From: Terriglobales bacterium
GTDB taxonomy: Bacteria > Acidobacteriota > Terriglobia > Terriglobales > Acidobacteriaceae
Assembly: GCA_015655195.1 (NCBI GenBank)
Contig: JAATFM010000052.1
Span: forward strand, 1-45,455
DNA: 45,455 bases
Direction of reading: 5' to 3'
How positions within the stretch are numbered: the first letter of the stretch is position 1; each line of letters opens with the position of its first letter. This document shows, one piece after another, positions 8,263 through 15,764 of this stretch. The notes below the pieces were generated by a model. It was not told the DNA's origin. It did no database searches and saw only the letters and a list, made by a program, of their open reading frames with translations. The position numbers and the translations under genes were made by a program.

Positions 8263-8853
8263 CTACTCCTCTTGCGATGGCGGTTGCGGCTGCGGCTGCG
8301 CGTCGGGTGCGCCCTGCTGCGGTGGACCGGAGCGGTGCATGGGATGAGGCCGGCCATCGGGACCACCCTGCGGGCCGCGGTTGCGCCACTTGTCATGCTG
8401 CTCGGCGCGGGCCGCCTGCAAAGCCTTCCACTGTTCGGGCGTGAACTTGCCGCGAATTGCGATCAAGTAGCGGGCATTGGCCTTTTCAAGCTCGGCGCGG
8501 GCTTGGGCCACGGCGTCAATCTGCGACAGAATGCGAGGTTCGTCGGGCTGGTCGGCGTGCATCAGCGGCTCAAGCGTGAGCTCGGCCTTTTCGAGATTCG
8601 CGTGCAGGTCCACCAGGTTTGTGAGGTGCTGCTGCAGGACCTGATCCATCCCCTTGCGCTGCTCGTCGGTCAGATTCAGCTTGCCGACCAAGGCCGGATC
8701 GTTCCAGAAGCGGCCGTGAGAGCCGAAATCACCGAAGGACCGCTCCACAGGCGGGCGGTGAGGGCCAAAAGCGGGGCCCTGCGCGGCCGCCGTCATTCCA
8801 GCCGCCATAACTGTGGCGGCCAGCATCGTAAATGTCAGAAATACGTGCTTCAT
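8263..8853 (-). CDS. Spy/CpxP-like periplasmic LTxxQ protein
   Basis: A 196-residue exported protein with a signal peptide (MKHVFLTFTMLAATVMAAGMTAAAQ). The mature part is mostly alpha-helical, with the LTxxQ-type motifs NLTDEQRKGMDQVL and FTPEQWKALQ separated by a long charged helix, as in Spy/CpxP chaperones and the CnrX/ZraP heavy-metal sensors. The C-terminal 35 residues are Pro/Gln/Gly-rich and disordered, with several His. An earlier in-frame ATG exists, but the start at 8853 has GAGGAGA at a proper distance and begins the signal peptide. It follows the ECF sigma factor and its partner by 157 bp in the same direction, which suggests an envelope-stress or metal-sensing unit (inference). 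Confidence 0.82.
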   Translation of the reverse strand: MKHVFLTFTMLAATVMAAGMTAAAQGPAFGPHRPPVERSFGDFGSHGRFWNDPALVGKLNLTDEQRKGMDQVLQQHLTNLVDLHANLEKAELTLEPLMHADQPDEPRILSQIDAVAQARAELEKANARYLIAIRGKFTPEQWKALQAARAEQHDKWRNRGPQGGPDGRPHPMHRSGPPQQGAPDAQPQPQPPSQEE

Positions 8854-9010
8854 TTTCGTTGTTCTCCTCGCGGTAGAAATCTTTTTCAAATCGTTCTGTC
8901 GCACCGCTTCTTTCACCTGCATCGGAATGCAGGCGCAGTACAACCTAATTGTTTTTCACAACCGGAAACCGGACTGCCCGGTCCGTCAGGATCAAGTTTT
9001 GAGCAGAGAA

Positions 9011-9454
9011 TTACTTACTCCCATCCCCCTCAACCAGCGAGGCCAGCGGGTCCAGCGCGGCGGGAACCTCCCGCGAGACGTCGCTATCCACGTGAGCCAG
9101 AAGCGCGTCTTCCTCAGCGACTTTCTGCGCCTCGGCCTGGCGCTGCATCTCAATCTGGCGGGCCAGCTTTACCTCCCGCTCCTGCGCCATGTGCTGCTCG
9201 TGCTGGTAGACGCCCTCCGAAGCCACGCCAAGAACCAGCACGCAACCCAGTGCCAAACTCACGGCCTTGCGCCAGACAGCGCTACGCGTGGGAAGAGCCG
9301 CGGCCCGCGGACGGCTATAGGCGGCATCGCTCCAGGCATGCACGCTGAGGCGAAAGTGGCGCAGTGCGGCGCCAAGCTCGGCGTCGTGCGCCGTCTCGGA
9401 ATCCATCGAACCTGCCTGCCCCATTTTTTTCATGCCGTCCTTCTCCGCGCTCAT
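9011..9454 (-). CDS. Single-pass membrane protein, putative anti-sigma partner
   Basis: A 147-residue protein with no recognised domain. The first ~60 residues are polar and cytoplasmic-type (ETAHDAELGAALRHFRLSVHAWSD...), one membrane helix lies at about 64-82 (AVSLALGCVLVLGVASEGVY), and a charged helix rich in Gln, Glu and Arg follows (MAQEREVKLARQIEMQRQAEAQKVAEEDALL), likely periplasmic coiled coil. Its ATG overlaps the sigma-factor stop codon (ATGA), so the two are translationally coupled. Position and topology are those of an anti-sigma factor, but no zinc-type HxxxCxxC anti-sigma motif is present, so the role is inferred from context only. Confidence 0.65.
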   Translation of the reverse strand: MSAEKDGMKKMGQAGSMDSETAHDAELGAALRHFRLSVHAWSDAAYSRPRAAALPTRSAVWRKAVSLALGCVLVLGVASEGVYQHEQHMAQEREVKLARQIEMQRQAEAQKVAEEDALLAHVDSDVSREVPAALDPLASLVEGDGSK

Positions 9455-10026
9455 TTCTTGCCTCCCAACTCCGTCCTTACCCTGCCCACTGCCCGCGAAA
9501 GATGCGCCTTCACGGTGCCGTCGCTCAGGCCCGTGGCCCGTGCGATTTCGGCAATCTCCATCTCTTCCACGTAGCGAAGCATGAAAACCGTTCTCTGCCT
9601 GCCGCTCAGCCGCTCCACGGCCTTCCAGACGTGTTTCACCTGCTCGCGCGCCAGCAACTGCTGCTCGGGCGAGCTCTCATGGCTGGGAAGCCATTCGCTG
9701 GCCTCGTCCGCATCCACGGCGTTGACCCGCGTCTGCCGCCAGAACTGCATCCGGCGATTGCGCCAGTGGTCCTTCTGCACGTTGATGGCGATTCGCATCA
9801 GCCAGGTCAGCGCGCTGGATTCGCCGCGGAAGCCGGCCCAGTTGCGGTGCGCCTTCAGGAAACACTCCTGGGTCAGCGTCTCCGCCAAGTCCACGTCGCG
9901 CGTGGACGAGAGCAGGAAGCGGTAAATCTGCGGACGATAACTGGCCGCGACATGCGAGAAGTCTGCGGCGGCAATCGTCTCTGCCCTTGCTGCTGTCATG
10001 GGCTCCAATATGGTTCCGGCTGCCAT
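9451..10026 (-). CDS. ECF-type RNA polymerase sigma factor
   Basis: A sigma-70-family factor of the extracytoplasmic-function group. Region 2 is visible as FSHVAASYRPQIYRFLLSSTRDVDLAETLTQECFLKAHRNWAGFRGESSALTWLMRIAINVQKDHWR, region 4 as AVERLSGRQRTVFMLRYVEEMEIAEIARATGLSDGTVKAHLSRAVGRVRTEL (helix-turn-helix). It directs RNA polymerase to stress promoters. In-frame starts are possible at 10056 (TTG), 10026 (ATG) and 9999 (ATG, with GGAG 3 bases upstream); the conserved domain begins after all three. It is first in a minus-strand unit with an overlapping membrane protein and a Spy/CpxP-like protein, so it likely responds to an envelope signal and may drive its own operon. Confidence 0.9.
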   Translation of the reverse strand: MAAGTILEPMTAARAETIAAADFSHVAASYRPQIYRFLLSSTRDVDLAETLTQECFLKAHRNWAGFRGESSALTWLMRIAINVQKDHWRNRRMQFWRQTRVNAVDADEASEWLPSHESSPEQQLLAREQVKHVWKAVERLSGRQRTVFMLRYVEEMEIAEIARATGLSDGTVKAHLSRAVGRVRTELGGKK

Positions 10027-10445
10027 CACTTTGTCAGACGGGTACCTTGCGGTCAAGTTTACAGAGAAGAGTGATTAGCGAACAGTTCTCCCCTGTCCGT
10101 CGTCTGTTCTGATGCGTAGCGCCTCAATCGGAATTTGCAGCCGTTGTGCCCCGGCTTCTTTTAAAGCTAAGATGCTATGCGGCCGCTCTGCCCGCATAGC
10201 AAAGATGGCGGCGGCATTTACTATCGAATTGTGTAGGCGAGTGTGGCTTTCTGGACACAGTCTATGTATTTTTGGATTTTCACTCCGGCAAGTGCAAACG
10301 GAAGAATCGGCAAAACGTCCTTATCTTGCGCATTGTCAGTCAATTGGCGTCTACTAGAGAGGCAGGGCTCGCTGCCGGATTCAGCATGGCAATGGACGTG
10401 CTAATACAATTAAGTCCGGGCCTTCGCACTTTCAGGTACTTTACG
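10027..10445. promoter_or_regulatory. Non-coding divergent region, sigma factor and kinase
   Basis: About 390-420 bp without a convincing gene. It separates the ECF sigma gene (minus) from the histidine kinase (plus). A possible -10 hexamer TACAAT lies at 10405-10410, 36 bp before the chosen kinase start, without a good -35 partner; CTTTTAAAGCTAAGAT near 10160 is another AT-rich patch. In-frame codons upstream of the kinase ATG extend to 10272, but that segment has a composition and residue pattern unlike a protein N-terminus. No small RNA or riboswitch structure was recognised. Confidence 0.4.
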
Positions 10446-13439
10446 ATGGAGACGAATCTTTCCAACCGGTTGCAGGCGATGCTACTGGCCGTCTTTACGG
10501 CCGGGTTGGTTTTGCTAGCGGTGTGGAACTTCCGCCAGGAGGGCAGTTTTGACCAGCCCGACGACGGAGTTTGGTGGAGCGAGGCATCGAATGGCGCGGG
10601 GCTGATTGCCCAGCGCGTTCTGCCGGGCAGCCCCGGAGCACGAGCCGGCCTCAAGACAAACGACCTGTTGACCGGCGTGAGCTATGCGCCGGTGCGTCAT
10701 CTCGAAGACCTTGAAAAAGACCTGGGCCGGCTTTCCCGGAATCCTGACGCAACCGCAACCCTGTTCAGCTCCTCCGAGTCGGTAACGCATCTGGCGGACC
10801 TGGAGCGAGCGCTCTACCGGGTAGGCCCGTTCGGCAACCTGTTCTATTCGATTACCCGCGACGGCTATCAATTGGAAACGCCGCCGCTGGTGATTCCCGA
10901 GCGGGCGGACCGCAGCCTGCAACAGGCCGAGCGCGTTATCGGGCTGATCTACCTGGCAATCGGACTTTATGTGCTCTTCCGGCGCTGGACGGCGCCGCGG
11001 GCGATGCACTTCTACCTCTTCTGCCTGGTCTCCTTTGCGCTATACGCGCTCAAGTACACGGGCAAGCTGGACCTGCTCGACTGGACGGTACTGGCCGCGA
11101 ACCATCTGGCCGAGGCACTGCAGCCGGCGCTCTTTCTGCACTTTGCGCTGAGCTTCCCCGAGGAGCGTCTGCGGCGGACAGGCAGGCGCTGGGTTCTGCC
11201 GCTCGTCTACGCACCGGGCGCGGCGGTGCTGGGGCTGTGGGTGTGGGCGATTACGCGCTGGCAGGCCACCGGGCTGCTGGAGCACCGGCTGGATCAGGTC
11301 GGCACGGCCTACGACGCGCTCTTTTACGTTCTGGCCGCGACACTCTTCCTCATCAGCTACAGCCGGGCCGACACGCCGCTCCTGCGTCAGCAGCTCAAGT
11401 GGCTCACACGCGGCACGCTGCTGGCCGTGCTGCCGTTTACGCTGCTCTACGCAATTCCCTTCCTATTGGACCTGCGGATTCCGGCGCTCGTAACACGCAT
11501 TGCCGGTCTCTCGCTGATCTTTCTGCCGCTGACCTTCTGCTGGGCGATTATTCGCTACCGGCTGATGGACACGGACCTGATCTTCAAGCGCGGCGTGGCG
11601 TACACGCTGGCCACGGGCGTGAGCCTGGGCGGGTATTTCGGCGTCGTCGGCCTGGTGGCGGGCATCGCGCACAACCGGCTGCCGGCCTCGGTGCGGGATT
11701 ACGGCGAAGTGATCGCCGTGGTGCTGATTCTGGCCTTCTTTGAGCCGCTCAAGCGGCGGATTCAGGGCTGGATAGACCGCGTCTTCGACCGGCACCGGTA
11801 CGATTACCGGCAGGCGCTCGTCGAGTTCGGGCGCGGCCTCAGCTCGGAGACCGACCTGAATGCGCTGCTCGAATCGATTGTCGAGCGTCTGCCGCGGACG
11901 CTGATGGTGGCGCGCGTGGCGGTCTTTCTGCGCGGCGAGGACGGGCAGATGCGACTGGCCTCCGGACACGGCCTGCCCGCTGAGGCCAAGGCAGCGCAGG
12001 GGCCTGGGCGCAATGCGCTCGCGCTCGGTTTTCTGAACTTCGACGCGAACGAGCACACGCACATCTTCCTCGAAAACGCACAGCAGGCGCTGCACCTGTC
12101 GGAAGCCGAGCGCAGAACCGCGGCCCTGCTCGACCTGAACTACTACCTTCCCTGTCGCGTGCAGGACGGAGTCAGTTCGCAGAATGGCGCGCACTCGCCG
12201 AACGGCGGCACGCGAACGATTGCCGTTATCGGCCTGGGACGCACGCTGGGCGGAGATTTCCTTTCGAGTGAGGACGTGGAGCTGCTCGGCTCGCTGGCCA
12301 GCTACATCGGCATCGCGCTCCAGAACGCGAGCCTCTACGCGCGGCTCGAATCCAAGATCGGCGAGTTCGAGCGGCTCAAGGAGTTCAACGAGAATATCGT
12401 CGAATCGATCAACGTCGGCATTCTCGCCATCGATCTCGACGACCGTATCGAGAGTTGGAACGCGCAGATGGAAGCAATGTATGCGCTGAGCCGCGCCGAG
12501 GCGCTCGGGCAGGATTTGCGCAGCATCTTCCCCGCGGAGTTCACCGAGGCGCTCGACGACTTCCGCAACGAGAGCGGCGTGCACCACCTCTACAAGTTCC
12601 GGCTGACGACGCGGGCCGGCGAGCAGCGTACAGTCAACATTGCCGTAGCGCCTCTCATGTCGCGCGAGTTCATCTCCGTGGGCCGCATCATTCTGGTGGA
12701 CGACATTACGGAGCGCGTCACGCTGGAAGCGCAGCTCACGCAGGCGGACAAGCTGAGTTCGATCGGTCTGCTCGCGGCTGGCGTGGCGCATGAGATCAAC
12801 ACGCCGCTGGCCGTGATTTCCAGCTACTCGCAGATGCTGGCCAAACAGCTCAAAGGCGACCAGCGGCTAAGCCCCGTTCTCGACAAGATCACGCAGCAGA
12901 GCTTCCGCGCCGCGGAAATCGCCAACGGCCTGCTGAATTTCTCGCGGACTTCGACGACCGAGATGCGCGCGACGGACCTGAACGCCGTCATCCGCGATAC
13001 GCTCTCACTGCTCGAACACCAGTTTAAGACGGCGCAGGTCGATGTGGAGCTGGAGTTGGCCGGCGAGCTGCCGGAGATCAATGGAAATCCCGGCAAGCTC
13101 CAGCAGGTCTTTCTCAACCTGCTGCTGAACGCAAAAGACGCAATGCCGAGCGGCGGCAAGCTGCGCGTCTCGACGCTCGTAAACGGCCACGTCGAAGCGA
13201 TTGTGAACGACTCCGGCTCGGGCATTGCGCCGGAGCACCTGAAGCGCATCTACGATCCGTTCTTTACCACCAAGACCATCCCCAAGCCCGACGGCAAGCG
13301 AGGCACCGGACTGGGCCTCAGCGTCTCCTACGGCATCATCCAGGAACATGCGGGAAAAATTCATGTCGAGAGCGCCGTAGGCTCCGGCACAACCTTTCAT
13401 CTTGAGTTTCCCCTACTAAGGAAGTCGGTCCATGCCTGA
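10446..13439 (+). CDS. Membrane histidine kinase: PDZ, multi-TM, GAF, PAS, HisKA, HATPase
   Basis: A 997-residue sensor kinase. Domains in order: TM helix at 11-27; a periplasmic PDZ-like segment at about 45-130 (GLIAQRVLPGSPGARAGLKTNDLLTGV); a block of about seven or eight membrane helices from about 180 to 440; GAF-like domain about 480-650 (FGRGLSSETDLNALLESIVERLP...LLGSLASYIGIALQNASLYARLE); PAS about 665-770 (NIVESINVGILAIDLDDRIESWNAQMEAMYAL); HisKA with phospho-acceptor H782 in LLAAGVAHEINTPL; HATPase with N-box NLLLNAKDAMP, G1 NDSGSGIAPEH, F-box DPFFTTK and G2 GTGLGLS. It phosphorylates the NtrC-type regulator, whose gene overlaps by 8 bp. The start at 10446 precedes the first TM helix; earlier in-frame starts are possible. 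Confidence 0.93.
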   Translation: METNLSNRLQAMLLAVFTAGLVLLAVWNFRQEGSFDQPDDGVWWSEASNGAGLIAQRVLPGSPGARAGLKTNDLLTGVSYAPVRHLEDLEKDLGRLSRNPDATATLFSSSESVTHLADLERALYRVGPFGNLFYSITRDGYQLETPPLVIPERADRSLQQAERVIGLIYLAIGLYVLFRRWTAPRAMHFYLFCLVSFALYALKYTGKLDLLDWTVLAANHLAEALQPALFLHFALSFPEERLRRTGRRWVLPLVYAPGAAVLGLWVWAITRWQATGLLEHRLDQVGTAYDALFYVLAATLFLISYSRADTPLLRQQLKWLTRGTLLAVLPFTLLYAIPFLLDLRIPALVTRIAGLSLIFLPLTFCWAIIRYRLMDTDLIFKRGVAYTLATGVSLGGYFGVVGLVAGIAHNRLPASVRDYGEVIAVVLILAFFEPLKRRIQGWIDRVFDRHRYDYRQALVEFGRGLSSETDLNALLESIVERLPRTLMVARVAVFLRGEDGQMRLASGHGLPAEAKAAQGPGRNALALGFLNFDANEHTHIFLENAQQALHLSEAERRTAALLDLNYYLPCRVQDGVSSQNGAHSPNGGTRTIAVIGLGRTLGGDFLSSEDVELLGSLASYIGIALQNASLYARLESKIGEFERLKEFNENIVESINVGILAIDLDDRIESWNAQMEAMYALSRAEALGQDLRSIFPAEFTEALDDFRNESGVHHLYKFRLTTRAGEQRTVNIAVAPLMSREFISVGRIILVDDITERVTLEAQLTQADKLSSIGLLAAGVAHEINTPLAVISSYSQMLAKQLKGDQRLSPVLDKITQQSFRAAEIANGLLNFSRTSTTEMRATDLNAVIRDTLSLLEHQFKTAQVDVELELAGELPEINGNPGKLQQVFLNLLLNAKDAMPSGGKLRVSTLVNGHVEAIVNDSGSGIAPEHLKRIYDPFFTTKTIPKPDGKRGTGLGLSVSYGIIQEHAGKIHVESAVGSGTTFHLEFPLLRKSVHA

Positions 13440-14868
13440 AGTCGATCTACCGTTCAGCACGTCCACCCCCGCGCCGTCCGGCGCAAACACCGCACGAATC
13501 CTTGTGATTGACGATGAAGCCGCGATTCGCGACTCGCTGGAGGTGCTGCTTACGCTCGAAGGCTACACGGTGAAGATGGCTGCCGACGGCGACGAGGGAC
13601 TGAAGACACTGGAGCTGGAACACTTCGATCTGATCCTGCTGGACCTTGCACTGCCCGGACGCACGGGCCTGGAGCTGCTGCCGATCATCAAGGAGCGCCT
13701 GCCTGAGACGCCGGTGATTATGATTACCGCCTACGGCACGGTGGACAACGTGGTGGAAGCGATTCGCGCCGGCGCGGAGAACTTCGTTCAGAAGCCGTGG
13801 GACAACGAAAAGCTGCTGGCCGACATTCGCTCCGCCGTGGCGCGGCACAAGGCCGAAGAAGAAAATCTGCAACTGAAGCGCGCGATGAAGCAGCGCTACA
13901 ACTTCACGAACATCGTGGGCAAGAGCGAAGCCATGCTGCGCGTCTTCGACCTTGTAGCGCAGGTCGCGCCGAGCCGGTCCACGGTGCTGATTCAGGGCGA
14001 GAGCGGAACCGGCAAGGAGCTGATCGCGAAGGCGCTGCACGCGAACTCGCCGCGCAAGGACAAGCCGTTTGTGCCCATCAACACCGGCGCAATGCCGTCC
14101 GAGCTACTCGAATCCACGCTCTTCGGCCACGTGAAGGGCGCATTCACCTCGGCCATCGCATCCAAGAAAGGGCTCTTCGAGGTTGCCAACGGCGGCACGC
14201 TTTTTCTGGACGAAATTGCCACGATGGGATTCGACACGCAGGCCAAGATTCTGCGCGTGCTCCAGGACAAGCGATTCATGCACCTCGGCGGCATTCAGGA
14301 GGTTCAGGTCGATGTCAGGATTATTACCGCGACAAACGTGGACCTGCGCCAGGCGGTGCGCGAGGGCAAGTTCCGCGAAGATCTTTTTTATCGGCTCAAT
14401 GTGATTACCGTGGACCTGCCGCCGCTGCGCTCGCGGCGCGAAGACATTCCGGCGCTGGCCACGCATTTCCTAGAGCTTTACTCGAATGAAAACGGTCTGC
14501 CGCCGCGCAAGCTCTCGACGGACGCGATGCGCGCACTGATGGATTACGAATGGCCGGGCAATGTGCGCGAACTGGAGAATGCCATCGAGCGCGGCGTAGT
14601 GCTTTCGTCGGGGCCGGTAATCGGCTCCGAGCTTCTGCCCGGCCACATCACGGGCCGCAGCTTTCAGGACGCGCTGCTCGAACACAATCCCAATGCCTCG
14701 CTCTTCGACATTCTCGAAGACATCGAGCGCCGCATCATCGTAGAGAAGCTGGAGCGCTGCAACTGGAACCAGACCGACGCCGCCGAACAGTTTCGCATTC
14801 CGCTTTCCACGCTGAACCAGAAGATCAAGCGGCTCAATATCGAGATTCGCAAGCGGGTGCGGGAGTAA
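13432..14868 (+). CDS. NtrC-family response regulator with variant GAFTSA loop
   Basis: A 478-residue two-component regulator. Receiver domain about 22-140 with acidic pocket IDDEAAIRD and phosphorylation site D71 (LILLDLALPGRTG); AAA+ domain about 160-395 with Walker A GESGTGKE, Walker B GGTLFLDEIATM, and arginine-finger region FREDLFYRLNVITVDLPPLRSRREDI; Fis-type helix-turn-helix at the C-terminus (CNWNQTDAAEQFRIPLSTLNQKIKRLNI). The sigma54-contact loop reads GAFTSA at 236-241 instead of GAFTGA, with S240 replacing Gly. The regulator would normally activate sigma54 promoters after phosphorylation by the upstream kinase; the variant loop makes that less certain. AAGGA lies 9 bases before ATG. 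Confidence 0.93.
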   Translation: MPEVDLPFSTSTPAPSGANTARILVIDDEAAIRDSLEVLLTLEGYTVKMAADGDEGLKTLELEHFDLILLDLALPGRTGLELLPIIKERLPETPVIMITAYGTVDNVVEAIRAGAENFVQKPWDNEKLLADIRSAVARHKAEEENLQLKRAMKQRYNFTNIVGKSEAMLRVFDLVAQVAPSRSTVLIQGESGTGKELIAKALHANSPRKDKPFVPINTGAMPSELLESTLFGHVKGAFTSAIASKKGLFEVANGGTLFLDEIATMGFDTQAKILRVLQDKRFMHLGGIQEVQVDVRIITATNVDLRQAVREGKFREDLFYRLNVITVDLPPLRSRREDIPALATHFLELYSNENGLPPRKLSTDAMRALMDYEWPGNVRELENAIERGVVLSSGPVIGSELLPGHITGRSFQDALLEHNPNASLFDILEDIERRIIVEKLERCNWNQTDAAEQFRIPLSTLNQKIKRLNIEIRKRVRE

Positions 14869-14895
14869 TTGCAGCTCTATAATTCGCAGCGGCAA

Positions 14896-15753
14896 TCAGC
14901 CTGCGAGCGCCTCTAAGGATTCCGTAGCGCTGTCTGGCTCTTCCCCTTTTTTCAGCGACGATTTCACCCACCGCTTTAGAAATGCCAGCAGCTCCGACGG
15001 AGGCCGAAGCCATATCTCGGCTTCCGTCTCGCGTATCTCTGGACGCACAAGCACGCTGAGATGCGGCCCCTCCAGCTCATTGACGGCGCGAAAAGCATGT
15101 TCGTCGGTGTAGTCGTCGCCGAGGAACGCAACCGGCGTGCCCGCTGGAAGATCTGCAACAAGAGCGCGGACAGCATCGCCTTTATTGCGGCCGGCGCGCA
15201 GTTCGACACCCGACTCAAATTCGAGAAGCTGCAATCCGTCGCGGCTGGCCAGCGGCTCGAATATCTCCCGCACGCGCTGCTCGATAAAGCGGGCCGTGCG
15301 CGGTGAGGCTCCGCGCCAGTGCATGACGGCGGCGTTGGGCTTGTCCTCGAATTCGCCGCCAAGGTTGTTGTGGCGCAGGTACTCGCGCAACTGGTCGAGC
15401 ACGCGCTGCGTCTCCGGCTCGGGCTGGTCCAGCTCATGGCTGCCATCCGTGTAGAGGCGCTCGGCGCCATGCAGGCCCCACACTTCGACAGGCCGCTCAA
15501 CGACAGGCGGGTCGCCGCGCAGCAGCCGGGAAGCCTCCTTTGCCGACCGGCCCGTAATGAGAACGATGCGCGTGCCGGTATGCGACTGAATGCGCGCAAG
15601 AATCCTGCGCACGCCGCGGAATGGGCTGGCCTTTAAACGATCCACGCGAAAAGGAGCGAGAGTACCATCGTAGTCCAGCAGCAGCAGCGGAGCAACGCCG
15701 GCGGAAAAGCTCATCAGGAAGCGATCAAGTACAGCCTGTGTTTCATCTGTCAT
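14896..15753 (-). CDS. otsB: Trehalose-6-phosphate phosphatase
   Basis: A 285-residue HAD-superfamily phosphatase that removes phosphate from trehalose 6-phosphate to give trehalose in the cytoplasm. Motif I is LLLLDYDGTLAPF with nucleophile D27 and acid/base D29; motif II lies in IVLITGRSAKE; the family substrate-cap sequence includes EVWGLHGAERL; motif IV is FLGDDYTDEHAF. Length is normal for OtsB. It follows the sensor-OtsA fusion by 11 bp in the same direction, forming an otsA-otsB operon. Convergent with the NtrC regulator gene (27-bp gap without an obvious terminator). Confidence 0.93.
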   Translation of the reverse strand: MTDETQAVLDRFLMSFSAGVAPLLLLDYDGTLAPFRVDRLKASPFRGVRRILARIQSHTGTRIVLITGRSAKEASRLLRGDPPVVERPVEVWGLHGAERLYTDGSHELDQPEPETQRVLDQLREYLRHNNLGGEFEDKPNAAVMHWRGASPRTARFIEQRVREIFEPLASRDGLQLLEFESGVELRAGRNKGDAVRALVADLPAGTPVAFLGDDYTDEHAFRAVNELEGPHLSVLVRPEIRETEAEIWLRPPSELLAFLKRWVKSSLKKGEEPDSATESLEALAG

Positions 15754-15764
15754 GCCGGCCTCCT

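Noticed and set aside
10112-10357. Possible 81-residue gene upstream of the histidine kinase
   Set aside because: Cys- and Arg-rich random-looking sequence, no ribosome site and no conserved pattern; treated as leader DNA.
11463-12791. 442-codon open frame on the minus strand opposite the histidine kinase
   Set aside because: No domain or ribosome site; lies entirely within the GAF/PAS coding region of the kinase.
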